Shown piece after piece: positions 34,909 to 44,474 of a DNA stretch of 64,000 nucleotides. A program made the position numbers and the translations under genes. Source of the DNA: UBA2040 sp041674745. Its GTDB lineage: Bacteria; Bacteroidota; Bacteroidia; Flavobacteriales_D; Crocinitomicaceae. Within the stretch, counting starts at the first letter, position 1. Every line of letters begins with the position of its first letter. The notes under the pieces were generated by a model that worked only from the letters and a program-made list of their open reading frames with translations, searched no databases and was not told where the DNA came from. The stretch is taken from positions 1-64,000 of the forward strand of contig JBAYVD010000005.1 of NCBI GenBank assembly GCA_041674745.1, read 5' to 3'.

Positions 34909-36168
34909 TTAAAGTTTTTTCACGAAACGTTTTAACAGTTCCGTTAAATCAGAATATTCAGCAAAACTTAACGCTTCGTAGGTATCGTAAATGTCGTGGT
35001 AATGTTTGTTTGGTCCCATCGTGTAAATGAAAAAAGCAGGAACTCCCTTCTCAGAGAAAAAGTAATGATCAGAATTAGCAGCCGGACCTCTTGATTTTAC
35101 CACCTGAAGCAATTTAGCTTGCTTGTTGATTTTCTGAAGTTGTTTGAATTCCTTTGGGAAAAGTGTGGCATTCACCACCGTGATTCCTTCTTCACCACTT
35201 CCCATGATGTCCAAATTCATCAAGAATCGCATATCTGACAAAGGAATAATCGGGTGATTTACATAATATCTGGAACCTAACAATCCTGCCTCTTCTCCTG
35301 CAAACGCGGCAAAGACAATGTTGTATTTCGCTGGTTTTTTCTTGAAATAACTCGCCAAAGACAACAAAATAGCAGAACCACTGGCATTGTCGTTGGCGCC
35401 TGGAAAATAAGTGGAACTGCCCATTTGACCCAAATGATCATAATGCGCCGAAAAGAAAATGGTTTTTTTGGTTTTCTTTTTTGCAGGCAAGTAAGCCAAA
35501 ACATTGTTAGCAAGGTGATTGGGAATCAATTTGTTTTGAATGTCAATTTCAACCGATTGGTTTTGCCAAAGGGAATCACGCAAGAAAAGGTAAGGGAAAC
35601 GAAAGGCATCTTGTGCAACCGACCAAGTGAATTTGGCTGAATACAATTCTACCACCGTTATACTGGATGCCCAATTTTTCAATCGAGCCTTGATTATTTT
35701 CAACGAATCTCCCTTCGCACCTGATAAATCCGCCACAAGTGCGTTCATGTACTTTTCCTTGTGTTCGAAAAGTAGCGTATTCAAATTCTCTGTTTGATAA
35801 ATTTGCGTGGCGTTCAATGCAACAAAATTCAATTTACCCTTGAAACTTCCACTGGCTGGATCTACAATGAAATCTTGACCAGGCACCATTTCTTTTCCAT
35901 CCAAACGAACACTCATTTCTGTAGGAAACGTGTTTACCGGAAATTGAAAAGCCTGCAACATATTCGATTGTCCAGGAATCGGTACCAAACCAATTTTTTG
36001 GTATTCACTGGCAAGAAAATTTGCCGCTAAGCTATCGCCACCCGCCACATATCCTCTTCCATGCATTTCAGGTGAACACAAGGTTTTAGTCCAGGCGCGC
36101 ACTTGATCCAACTGGCCAAAAACCGATTGGGAAACGAGTAAGAATAAAACTAAAAGTCGTTTAAGCAT
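34909..36168 (-). CDS. M28-family metallopeptidase
   Basis: The 419-residue exported protein (signal peptide MLKRLLVLFLLVSQSVFG) has the M28 peptidase core. The di-zinc site is spread over FFSAHYDHLG (His, Asp), PGANDNASGSAI (bridging Asp), AAFAGEEAGLLGSRYY (catalytic Glu), MNLDIMG (Asp) and FIYTMGPNKHYHDIYDT (final His). A PA-like insertion may lie between residues 100 and 200. Such peptidases remove N-terminal amino acids from peptides in the periplasm or outside the cell. Its start overlaps the stop of the acidic protein gene by 8 nt, so the two are coupled. Confidence 0.92.
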   Translation of the reverse strand: MLKRLLVLFLLVSQSVFGQLDQVRAWTKTLCSPEMHGRGYVAGGDSLAANFLASEYQKIGLVPIPGQSNMLQAFQFPVNTFPTEMSVRLDGKEMVPGQDFIVDPASGSFKGKLNFVALNATQIYQTENLNTLLFEHKEKYMNALVADLSGAKGDSLKIIKARLKNWASSITVVELYSAKFTWSVAQDAFRFPYLFLRDSLWQNQSVEIDIQNKLIPNHLANNVLAYLPAKKKTKKTIFFSAHYDHLGQMGSSTYFPGANDNASGSAILLSLASYFKKKPAKYNIVFAAFAGEEAGLLGSRYYVNHPIIPLSDMRFLMNLDIMGSGEEGITVVNATLFPKEFKQLQKINKQAKLLQVVKSRGPAANSDHYFFSEKGVPAFFIYTMGPNKHYHDIYDTYEALSFAEYSDLTELLKRFVKKL

Positions 36169-36964
36169 ATTTCCGTCTCACGTGCAAAACAAATTCACCC
36201 ACTGTTTCACTTTCTTTTTCCCAACCTTGCTGATTGGCCAATCGATTGAGGATTGTTTTGCAAGTTGCCCAATCCATGATTTTGTCCATTTCAATGATCG
36301 CATTGGAAAAGTTTTCCGCTTCTCCATTGAACAATTCGTTGATATATAAAATGCGTTCATTTAAACCAAATGAACCCGATAAAGCGTGCAAAGTGGTTTG
36401 TAAACCTGAACCATGCATATTCAACACTTGCTCAAAATAGACCGACCAGTTGTCTTGGTTGGTATTCGTTGCAACTGGCGTAATTGGAGCTGGTTCTTCC
36501 TCAGGCATTACGACCTCTTTTTGAACTGGGATCATCTCTTCTTCTAGTGGTTCCTCCGTTTCAGGCTCGTTTTCTTCGATTGTTTCAGTGGATTGAAAAA
36601 GGATGGCAGGTTCTTCCATCGTAAACTCAAAAATAGACTCTTCTTTTTCTGGCGCCGCCAATTCTTCCTCCACCGGTTCGATTTTTTCTTCGAAAATGCT
36701 AAAATCAATGGTCGGTGTTGGCGCAGTTTCTTTTGGCAATTCTGTTGAAACTTCTTCTGCCTTATCAGCGATTTCAGCCGTATTCAAGTCATTATTCTCT
36801 CCGAATATTTTTTGCTCTGCAACTTTGTATCGCAAAATTAAAGCCCGCTCGTACAAGTTGTTAGAAAGATCCACCAACTCATCAATTTCTTGCGGTTCCA
36901 AGGATTCGTTTTCCAATCGATCGTAGATTTCTCGTATTCTATTCAATACTTCAATTCGTTTCAT
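36161..36964 (-). CDS. Acidic protein of unknown function with helical ends
   Basis: The 267-residue protein starts MKRIEVLNRIREIYDRLENE, a helical N-terminal part (about 1-60) with a heptad-like pattern. A long Glu/Pro-rich, likely disordered linker follows (about 70-165), then a compact C-terminal domain (about 170-267: WSVYFEQVLNMHGSG, LHALSGSFGLNERILYINELFNGEAENFSNAIIEMD). It has no signal peptide. I recognise no family. It is upstream of and overlaps the M28 peptidase, and is divergent from tdk across 176 nt. Confidence 0.75.
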   Translation of the reverse strand: MKRIEVLNRIREIYDRLENESLEPQEIDELVDLSNNLYERALILRYKVAEQKIFGENNDLNTAEIADKAEEVSTELPKETAPTPTIDFSIFEEKIEPVEEELAAPEKEESIFEFTMEEPAILFQSTETIEENEPETEEPLEEEMIPVQKEVVMPEEEPAPITPVATNTNQDNWSVYFEQVLNMHGSGLQTTLHALSGSFGLNERILYINELFNGEAENFSNAIIEMDKIMDWATCKTILNRLANQQGWEKESETVGEFVLHVRRKYA

Positions 36965-37140
36965 GCGAGTATGACTTTTTTAATTTTTCAACATTTGACC
37001 CAAGTTGCTAACTTTCCACTTGAGCTGCGCTACAAAATAACGAATTTTATATCAGAATTGCGTTGTGCAAAGTGCTACCTTTCAAGAATGATATGAACGA
37101 CCGACTTGTTCATTTCTCAATAAAATAGACGGACTAGAGT

Positions 37141-37716
37141 ATGTTTTTAGAACAATTTCCTGATGACAACCGCACCAATGGTTGGATTGAAGTAATCTGC
37201 GGATCCATGTTTTCTGGTAAAACAGAAGAATTGATTCGTCGAATCCGTCGAGCTGAATTTGCGCAACAAAGCATCCTGTTGGTCAAACCGAAAATTGACA
37301 ACCGTTACAGCGAAGAAAATGTGGTGAGCCATCAAGGAACAGCCATTCAAGCAAAAGCCGTTGATAATTCAGCAGAAATAGTGGCCCTTTGGAAAAAAGA
37401 AAAAATAGTTGCGGTCGATGAAGCTCAGTTTTTCGATGAAGATTTGGCCAGCGTTTGCTCGGAATTAGCGAACAAAGGTGCCCGCGTAATTATCGCCGGT
37501 TTGGACATGGATTTCAAAGGTGTACCATTTGGACCAATTCCCGCTATATTGGCAACGGCAGAATATGTGACCAAAGTACACGCAATCTGTGTATCTTGTG
37601 GAAATTTGGCTCAATTTTCTCACCGGATCGCTTCCAATGATGAACGTGTATTCTTGGGTGCAAAAGAGAATTATGAGCCACTTTGCCGTACTTGTTTTAA
37701 TAAAATAAAACATTGA
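37141..37716 (+). CDS. tdk: Thymidine kinase
   Basis: The 191-residue type II thymidine kinase has a P-loop GSMFSGKTEELIRRIRRAEFA (about residues 21-41), the DEAQFF motif (about 94-99), GLDMDFKGVPFGP and a zinc-binding lasso with CVSCG and CRTCF. It phosphorylates thymidine for the salvage pathway. The stop overlaps the TTG start of murF-alr (TTGA), so both are on one transcript. Confidence 0.95.
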   Translation: MFLEQFPDDNRTNGWIEVICGSMFSGKTEELIRRIRRAEFAQQSILLVKPKIDNRYSEENVVSHQGTAIQAKAVDNSAEIVALWKKEKIVAVDEAQFFDEDLASVCSELANKGARVIIAGLDMDFKGVPFGPIPAILATAEYVTKVHAICVSCGNLAQFSHRIASNDERVFLGAKENYEPLCRTCFNKIKH

Positions 37717-40004
37717 AAATAAACTACACAAATAAAGAGATTGCAGAGATTTGCTCTGGTGATTTGGTGCAAAGCGCCAACCACGAGTCGATTCATAGCA
37801 TTGCCTACGATACGCGAAAAATTCACCAAGGTGATCATACACTTTTTATTTGCCTAAAATCACTGCAACACAACGGACATGATTTCATTGAAGATGCTTA
37901 CCACAAAGGTGTTCGCGCTTTTTTAATTGACCAAGCTGTTGTGTTAAAAGATTTTCCTGAAGCTACTTTTATTCGCGTTGATCAGGTTTTATCCGCTTTA
38001 CAAATTTGGGCGAAACACCACCGAATTCGATTTCAAATTCCAGTTGTAGCCATTACAGGCAGTGCAGGAAAAACTACCGTGAAAGAATGGCTGTACCATT
38101 TGCTATCCGATCGTTTTGTGGTGAGCAGAAGTCCAAAAAGTTTCAACTCTCAGTTGGGCGTGGCACTTTCCTTGTTTGAAATCGATTCAACTACGCAAAT
38201 CGCACTGATTGAAGCAGGTATTTCACAAAAAGGGGAGATGCAATCCTTGGCAGAAATGATACAACCGACCTTGGGGATTTTCACCTCGTTTGGCTTGGCG
38301 CACCGTGATGGTTTTGAAACAGACATTCAGCATTTCGATGAAAAACTACTGCTCTTTGCGAACGTAGAAAAAATATTTGCTCCCGAGAATCTGAAAGCAG
38401 AATTCAAAAATTCTTCCAACGCAGTTTTCAGTAAATCCAGCAAAAATTACAAAGACCAAAATAAATCTTTGATTCGTCTGGTAGCCGAAAACTTAGGTCT
38501 TTCTGATGAGGAAATCGAATCCAAAATGACTTCGCTTCCCAAAATTGCCTTGCGCATGGAAAGCTTTGAAGGCATTCACGACAATTTGCTTTTGTTTGAT
38601 GCCTACAATTGGAATTTAGATGGTTTAGAACAAGCATTGGGGTATCAAAAATCGATTGCAGGAAAGAAAAACAGACTGCTTATTTTGCCCAACAATGCTT
38701 TTTCGAATCTTTCAGAAAATATATTCAGCGACTTGATAGCACGTTTCTCCATGAAACGTGTCCTTGCCAATCAAGATGCTTTCATTGTCTTTGGTACAGA
38801 TGAAATAACGGATTTGCTGGAGGTGAAAAATTCGGTGTTGCTTTTCAAAGGAGCCCAAACGGAACTAATTCGCTTGGCCAATCGACTCAAAGCGAGAAAC
38901 CACAGCACCTTTGTAGAAATCAATCTCCCCGCTTTGAAAAACAACTTGACAGTTTGGAAAAATCGTGTTCCCAAATCGTGTCAATTGTTGGCCATGGTGA
39001 AAGCGCAATCGTACGGAGCGGAGTTGACCAAAATCTCTCATTTCCTCGAGCAACAAGGTATTTCGTATTTGGGAGTTGCCTACACCGATGAAGGGGTGGA
39101 ATTGAGAAAAAGTGGCGTTCAACTGCCGATTTTGGTCATGAACAGTGATGCTTCTACTTGGCAAGATTGTATTCGATATCAATTGGAACCTTCGGTGTAT
39201 TCATTTGAGCAAATGGAGGCTTTGGTAACCGAATTGATTCATGAAGGAATTGATCAATTTCCCGTGCATTTGAAATTTGATACCGGGATGCATCGTTTGG
39301 GATTTATGCCGGAAGACCTGCAAAAAGTCGTGAGTTACTTAAAAGTACAACCTGAATTGAAAGTGAAATCCGTTTTCTCTCATTTAGCAGATGCCGACAA
39401 TTTAGAAGATTCTTCTTTCACATTAAGTCAATTGAAAAGCTTTCAGCACGTTTCTGAAATGCTGCAAAAATCACTAGCGTATCCGATTTTAAGACATATT
39501 TTGAATAGTGAAGGTGTGAGCAATTACCCAGAATATTCCTTTGACATGGTTCGCCTTGGAATAGGCATGTTTGGTATGAGCAGCAATGCCAAAGTTCAAG
39601 AATCCCTTCAGCCCGTTTTGTCTTGGAAAAGTACCATTTCTCAAATCAAAAAGTTGGAAATCGGCGATTCGATCGGTTATGGTAGAACATTTACTTCCGA
39701 AAAGGAAATGACAATGGCCATTATTCCCGTTGGTTATGCCGATGGATTTAAACGAATGTTGAGCAATGGAAACGGAGGTGTTTTCATCGCCGGAAATTAT
39801 TACCCAACGGTTGGTCGCGTTTGCATGGACATGCTCATGATTGATTGTCAATCTTCGGATTTACATGTGGGAGATGAAGTGGAGATTATTGGCGAAAATC
39901 AAGCCATTGAAACCTTTGCAGAATCTTGCCACACCATTCCTTACGAGATCATGACCAGTTTATCCTTGCGGATGCCCAGAGTATTTATCGAAGAGGTCGA
40001 TTAA
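37713..40004 (+). CDS. murF-alr: MurF-alanine racemase fusion
   Basis: A 763-residue bifunctional protein; the start is TTG at 37713, overlapping the tdk stop, because no ATG is near. Residues about 1-390 form the MurF ligase (ATP loop VVAITGSAGKTTVKEWL, then AGISQKGEMQSLAEMI), though the C-terminal ligase region looks short. Residues about 395-763 form the PLP-dependent alanine racemase: FVEINLPALKNNL, catalytic Lys in MVKAQSYGAE, HLKFDTGMHRLGF, RLGIGMFGM and GYADGFKRMLSNG. MurF adds D-Ala-D-Ala to the UDP-muramoyl-tripeptide, and Alr makes D-Ala, so the fusion joins consecutive steps of cell-wall precursor synthesis. The fusion is a known Bacteroidota arrangement. Confidence 0.93.
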   Translation: MKINYTNKEIAEICSGDLVQSANHESIHSIAYDTRKIHQGDHTLFICLKSLQHNGHDFIEDAYHKGVRAFLIDQAVVLKDFPEATFIRVDQVLSALQIWAKHHRIRFQIPVVAITGSAGKTTVKEWLYHLLSDRFVVSRSPKSFNSQLGVALSLFEIDSTTQIALIEAGISQKGEMQSLAEMIQPTLGIFTSFGLAHRDGFETDIQHFDEKLLLFANVEKIFAPENLKAEFKNSSNAVFSKSSKNYKDQNKSLIRLVAENLGLSDEEIESKMTSLPKIALRMESFEGIHDNLLLFDAYNWNLDGLEQALGYQKSIAGKKNRLLILPNNAFSNLSENIFSDLIARFSMKRVLANQDAFIVFGTDEITDLLEVKNSVLLFKGAQTELIRLANRLKARNHSTFVEINLPALKNNLTVWKNRVPKSCQLLAMVKAQSYGAELTKISHFLEQQGISYLGVAYTDEGVELRKSGVQLPILVMNSDASTWQDCIRYQLEPSVYSFEQMEALVTELIHEGIDQFPVHLKFDTGMHRLGFMPEDLQKVVSYLKVQPELKVKSVFSHLADADNLEDSSFTLSQLKSFQHVSEMLQKSLAYPILRHILNSEGVSNYPEYSFDMVRLGIGMFGMSSNAKVQESLQPVLSWKSTISQIKKLEIGDSIGYGRTFTSEKEMTMAIIPVGYADGFKRMLSNGNGGVFIAGNYYPTVGRVCMDMLMIDCQSSDLHVGDEVEIIGENQAIETFAESCHTIPYEIMTSLSLRMPRVFIEEVD

Positions 40005-40477
40005 TTCAGGAAAGGAATTTGCATCATTAGTTTTCTCCCATCAATGGTTTTGGTCTCGTCTACTTTTACCTTTTTCGGGAAACCATAGACAGAACCTTTC
40101 ACATTTCCGGTTAAACGTATTTTCAATTCTTTCTTCAATGAATACTTGACGACTTTCCGAAGTATGCCTTCTTCACCTGCTAGTTGAATTTTGGCGTTGT
40201 AGACTTGGGTGCTTTTCCTTTTTATTTTGACTTTTTCAAGCAAATAAACTTTCCCGATGTACTCATCTTCCACATAAATATCCAAAACCGAAGGTTTGAT
40301 TTTTATCCCGAAAAAATTCGCATTTTCCAATTCTACGTCCACATTCACCTTGGCCATCGTTCCTTCAATGGTTTCCAATTTCACTTTCCCTACAGAAACC
40401 ACATTCACTTCTTCCAACTCGATACAAGAGGAAAAAAGTAGAAAAAGTGCGCCAAAAAGCAGAATCGTTCGTTTCAT
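40001..40477 (-). CDS. LEA14-like (WHy domain) lipoprotein
   Basis: The 158-residue protein has a signal peptide with lipobox (MKRTILLFGALFLLFSSC) and a beta-sandwich pattern of LEA type 2/WHy domains (KVNVDVELENANFFGIKI, LDIYVEDEYIGKVYL). Such domains act in stress tolerance or as small envelope modules. Its stop overlaps that of the murF-alr gene in a shared TTAA. The upstream dipeptidase stop abuts its start directly. Confidence 0.85.
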   Translation of the reverse strand: MKRTILLFGALFLLFSSCIELEEVNVVSVGKVKLETIEGTMAKVNVDVELENANFFGIKIKPSVLDIYVEDEYIGKVYLLEKVKIKRKSTQVYNAKIQLAGEEGILRKVVKYSLKKELKIRLTGNVKGSVYGFPKKVKVDETKTIDGRKLMMQIPFLN

Positions 40478-41866
40478 TTAGTGGGACAATTCAGTAAAGT
40501 ATTTATAGAAATAAGGAATCGTTTCAATGCCTTTGTAGTAATTGAACAAGCCAAAATGTTCATTCGGTGAATGAATCGCATCGCTATCCAAACCAAAGCC
40601 CATCAAGACCGTTTTTAAGCCCAGTTCTTTCTCAAACATCGCAACAATTGGAATACTTCCTCCACTTCGAACTGGAATAGGTTTTTTACCAAAAGACGCT
40701 TCATAGGCTTTGCTCGCTGCAGCATAACCGATGGAATCGATCGGCGTTACCGCTGGTTCGCCACCGTGATGCGGCGTAACTTTCACTTTCACGCTTTTCG
40801 GTGCGATCCCTTCAAAATGTTTCGTAAACAATTCTGTAATTCTAGTTGGATCTTGATTCGGAACCAAACGCATGGAGATTTTTGCATACGCTTTCGAAGC
40901 AATCACTGTTTTGGCGCCTTCACCAATGTAACCACCCCAGATTCCGTTTACATCCAAAGTAGGACGAATGGAACCTCTTTCCGGTGTAGAATAACCTGTT
41001 TCACCATAAACATCGCCTAAATCCAATGCTTTTTTGTAGGCTTCAATACTGAAAGGTGCTTTTGCCATTTCCGCTCTTTCTTCCGCTGACAATTCAACGA
41101 CGTCATCGTAAAAATTTGGAATCGTGATGTGCTGATTTTCATCGTGTAAAGAAGCAATCATGTCTGACAACACATTGATTGGATTGGCCACGCAACCACC
41201 GTACAAACCAGAATGCAAATCACGGTTCGGTCCAGTCACTTCTACTTCCACATAGCTCAATCCACGCAAACCAGTCGTAATCGAAGGAACATCATTGGCT
41301 AACATGCCCGTATCAGAAACTAAAATAATATCTGCTGCTAATTTTTCATGGTTGTTTTGAACAAAAATTCCCAAATTAGAACTGCCCACTTCCTCTTCTC
41401 CTTCAATCATGAATTTTACGTTGCAAGGCAATTCATTGGCTTGCATCATGGCTTCAAAAGCTTTCACGTGCATGAACATTTGACCTTTATCGTCACAAGC
41501 GCCGCGGGCGAAAATAGCGCCATCCGGATGAATTTCAGTCGCTTTGATCACCGGTTCAAAAGCTGGACTCGTCCACAATTCCAATGGATCAGCGGGTTGA
41601 ACATCGTAATGTCCGTATACCAAAACCGTTGGCAAACTTTTATCAAAAATTTTATCGGCGTAAACAATTGGATAACCGGCTGTTTGACAAATTTCTACAT
41701 TTTCAGCACCCGCTTGTCTCAAATGATTGGCTACGGATTCCGCTGTTAAGTGCACATCTTTAGAAAACGCTACATCCGCTGAAACGGACGGTATTTTCAA
41801 TAAATCGATCAATTCGTTAACAAATCGTTCCTTGTTATTTGCGATAAAATCTTGGGTATTTTTCAT
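40478..41866 (-). CDS. M20-family dipeptidase
   Basis: From the ATG at 41866 the enzyme has 462 residues (a TTG 21 nt upstream is less likely). The M20 di-zinc ligands are visible: VYGHYDVQPAD (His, Asp), GACDDKGQM (bridging Asp), EGEEEVGSSN (catalytic and metal Glu), SDTGM and LDSDAIHSPNEHFGL (final His). An inserted dimerisation domain fills the middle. It is similar to carnosinase-like cytosolic dipeptidases and lacks a signal peptide. The gene is followed immediately by the lipoprotein gene, suggesting one transcript. Confidence 0.93.
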   Translation of the reverse strand: MKNTQDFIANNKERFVNELIDLLKIPSVSADVAFSKDVHLTAESVANHLRQAGAENVEICQTAGYPIVYADKIFDKSLPTVLVYGHYDVQPADPLELWTSPAFEPVIKATEIHPDGAIFARGACDDKGQMFMHVKAFEAMMQANELPCNVKFMIEGEEEVGSSNLGIFVQNNHEKLAADIILVSDTGMLANDVPSITTGLRGLSYVEVEVTGPNRDLHSGLYGGCVANPINVLSDMIASLHDENQHITIPNFYDDVVELSAEERAEMAKAPFSIEAYKKALDLGDVYGETGYSTPERGSIRPTLDVNGIWGGYIGEGAKTVIASKAYAKISMRLVPNQDPTRITELFTKHFEGIAPKSVKVKVTPHHGGEPAVTPIDSIGYAAASKAYEASFGKKPIPVRSGGSIPIVAMFEKELGLKTVLMGFGLDSDAIHSPNEHFGLFNYYKGIETIPYFYKYFTELSH

Positions 41867-41989
41867 TTTTGTATTACTTTGGCTCAAAGATGGGGATTTT
41901 TTAGGAAATTCCTCAAATATTGAACGAGACGCAACCTATTTTTATAAAATTTCGTCGTCCTTTCGTTCGAGTAAGACATAAAACAAACT

Positions 41990-44416
41990 ATGAAAGCACT
42001 TTCGCAATACATTTTCTTTGTTGCCCTGATATTCATTTCGGGTAACGCTAAATCACAAACTTTTACTTATCAGAATACCCTTACGCCAGCTCAATTGGTG
42101 CAAGACGTACTAATTGGAAATGGTATAACCGCTTTCAATGTTACCTACAATGGTATTGCGGCGAGTGCTCAAACCACTCAACTATCTGCACAAACTTTTA
42201 CAGCTACAGCAGGTTTTCCGTTTCCGAGTGGCGTAAATTTAAAAACAGCGGGATCCGCAATGGTTTTCGATGCTGATTTAACTGCAATCGCTTTAGGATC
42301 ACCTACCAATGGTACTATTATTGAATTCGATTTTATTGCAACAGGGGATACTCTAAATTTTGAATATGTATTCGCCTCAACGGAATACGCTAATTACACC
42401 TGTTCAAATTTCAATGATGCATTCGGATTTTTCCTTTCTGGACCCGGCATCTCTGGACCCTATGCCAATTCAGCGGTAAATGTTGCTTTGGTTCCAGGTA
42501 CGAACGTTCCTGTTTCAATAAATACTGTTAATTCAGGTTTTCCTTCAGGTTTCGGATCTGCTTCAACTTGCGCAGCAGCCGACCCAAATTGGCAAGCGAA
42601 TGCTGTTTATTTCACCACTAGTTATGGAAATTTTACTGGTCAAGGTTACACAGGAAGTACGACCAATTTATTGGCGGTATCGAATTTGGTATGTGGCGGA
42701 ACGTATCATATCAAATTAGCGATTTGTAATGTGATGGATACCGGATTGGATTCTGGCGTATTTTTAAAATCAGAAAGTTTCGTTTCGAACGTAGTGACAA
42801 TCGAAACACATGCTCAAATATTAGGAAGTTTTACGGATACCCTTTTAGCTGAGGACTGCGTTTCCACCGAATTACTTTTTATACGGCCGTCTTTTTATAC
42901 AGATACTGTGCAAACCTTCACAATATCCTACAATGGAAATGCGACGGCTGCTGATTTTACCACTTTACCCACCTCCATTGTTTTCCCAATTGGGGTAGAC
43001 TCGGTCAGCTACATCATTTCACCCATTGCCGATGGACTAACCGAACCCATGGAATGGATTGAGATAAAGGGTTACACTATTACGGTTTGTGGTGACACTT
43101 TATACGATTCACTCACGCTCTACATCGTGGATCATTACGATTTCACCTTTGACGTACCAGACACTGTATTCGCACTTTGTATCAGTGATATGCCCATGGT
43201 AACGGTTACGAATATTGATGGATCCGTTGGCCCTTATGAAACCAATTGGTCTTATGGAGATACGCAGAATCCCACCTATTTTCCGAACAACGGAATTCAC
43301 CCAGACACCATTCAATACATTGTTAGCGTCGTGGATATTTGTGGATGGACCGTTCAGGATAGTGTTATTTTAGTTGTGGATGACATACCAATTCAATTGC
43401 AACTAATACCAAATGACACATTGACGGTAGATTGTATTCCAGATTCAGCTTTGGTATCTGTTTTAATCACAGCTGGTGGTGGCGGACCTTATACCTACGC
43501 ATGGAGTAATGGTGATACCAACAGCTCTACCTATATTTTTGACGGAGGGGTTAACAATGTAGATATTCCATTCATTGTTAACGTTTCGAATGGTTGTTCA
43601 TCAGCTGGCACAGCCTTTGGTATCCTTCAGGTTCGTCAAACGCTTCAGGTAAGTTCAACTTTGTCTACCCCTGCGGCATCCTGTTTGCCGAATGGAAGTA
43701 TAACGGGAGTTGTTTCCGGGCAAACCGGTCCAGTCGATTATTTGTGGTTTGGTCCTGGTCTTGGGAGTCCCAACACCTATCCATCCGCAACTGTCAACAA
43801 CTTGCCTCCAGGAACTTATTATTTGATTGCTACAGACAATGTTTGCGCCGCAACCGGTAACGTGACTGTAGATGCCTTGAGCGCACCAATAGCGAGCGCC
43901 ACAGCAACTCCTTTTGTTGGAGTTGCTCCAATGAATGTTATTCTAAGCAACAACAGTCAAAATGCGATAACTTATTCTTGGGACTTTGGAAACGGTGAGG
44001 TTGCCAATACATTCAACTTAAACTCCGTTTCAACGAATTATCCAGACTCTGGTCAATATATTGTGCAACTAATTGCGACAGATGCAGCAGGGTGCGCAGA
44101 CACAACCAATATTACCATAATTGTCAACTTTATTTTCAAACCAGCTTGGGAAATCCCAAATGTCTTCTCGCCAAACGGTGATTTGGCCAATGACTTCTTT
44201 TTTATAGAGACGGAAAACGTAAAGACGATTCACATGCAGATTTTCAATAGATGGGGAAATACTATGTTTGATCAAACAAGCGCGAACCCTAGTTGGAATG
44301 GTTTAACAAAATCAGGTAATCCTGCAGATGATGGTGTGTATTTCTATAAAATACTACTGAATGGAATCAGTGGACACACTGTAAGTCTCGATGGATTCTT
44401 TCATTTGGTACGCTAA
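41990..44416 (+). CDS. Choice-of-anchor L / PKD protein with T9SS type B sorting domain
   Basis: The 808-residue surface protein has a signal peptide (MKALSQYIFFVALIFISGNAKSQ) and an N-terminal choice-of-anchor L domain (about 25-260: LTPAQLVQDVLIGNGITAFNVTYNG, FVFASTEYANYTCSNFNDAFGFFLSGPG-like). Ig-like stretches follow, then a PKD domain (about 640-710: YSWDFGNGEVANTF), then a gliding-motility-associated C-terminal domain (IPNVFSPNGDLANDFF, IFNRWGNTMFD, DDGVYFYKILLNG). The last domain is the type B signal for T9SS export and surface attachment. It is probably an adhesin; the ligand is unknown. Confidence 0.92.
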   Translation: MKALSQYIFFVALIFISGNAKSQTFTYQNTLTPAQLVQDVLIGNGITAFNVTYNGIAASAQTTQLSAQTFTATAGFPFPSGVNLKTAGSAMVFDADLTAIALGSPTNGTIIEFDFIATGDTLNFEYVFASTEYANYTCSNFNDAFGFFLSGPGISGPYANSAVNVALVPGTNVPVSINTVNSGFPSGFGSASTCAAADPNWQANAVYFTTSYGNFTGQGYTGSTTNLLAVSNLVCGGTYHIKLAICNVMDTGLDSGVFLKSESFVSNVVTIETHAQILGSFTDTLLAEDCVSTELLFIRPSFYTDTVQTFTISYNGNATAADFTTLPTSIVFPIGVDSVSYIISPIADGLTEPMEWIEIKGYTITVCGDTLYDSLTLYIVDHYDFTFDVPDTVFALCISDMPMVTVTNIDGSVGPYETNWSYGDTQNPTYFPNNGIHPDTIQYIVSVVDICGWTVQDSVILVVDDIPIQLQLIPNDTLTVDCIPDSALVSVLITAGGGGPYTYAWSNGDTNSSTYIFDGGVNNVDIPFIVNVSNGCSSAGTAFGILQVRQTLQVSSTLSTPAASCLPNGSITGVVSGQTGPVDYLWFGPGLGSPNTYPSATVNNLPPGTYYLIATDNVCAATGNVTVDALSAPIASATATPFVGVAPMNVILSNNSQNAITYSWDFGNGEVANTFNLNSVSTNYPDSGQYIVQLIATDAAGCADTTNITIIVNFIFKPAWEIPNVFSPNGDLANDFFFIETENVKTIHMQIFNRWGNTMFDQTSANPSWNGLTKSGNPADDGVYFYKILLNGISGHTVSLDGFFHLVR

Positions 44417-44425
44417 ATATTTAAC

Positions 44426-44461
44426 AAAAAAAAGGGTGAAATTATTTTCACCCTTTTTTTT
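44426..44461. terminator. Bidirectional terminator between surface protein and hflX
   Basis: A nearly perfect hairpin, A-run-GGGTGAAA / TTTTCACCC-T-run, lies between convergent genes. A-runs and T-runs on both sides allow termination in both directions. Confidence 0.9.
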
Positions 44462-44474
44462 GTTTCGATAATTT

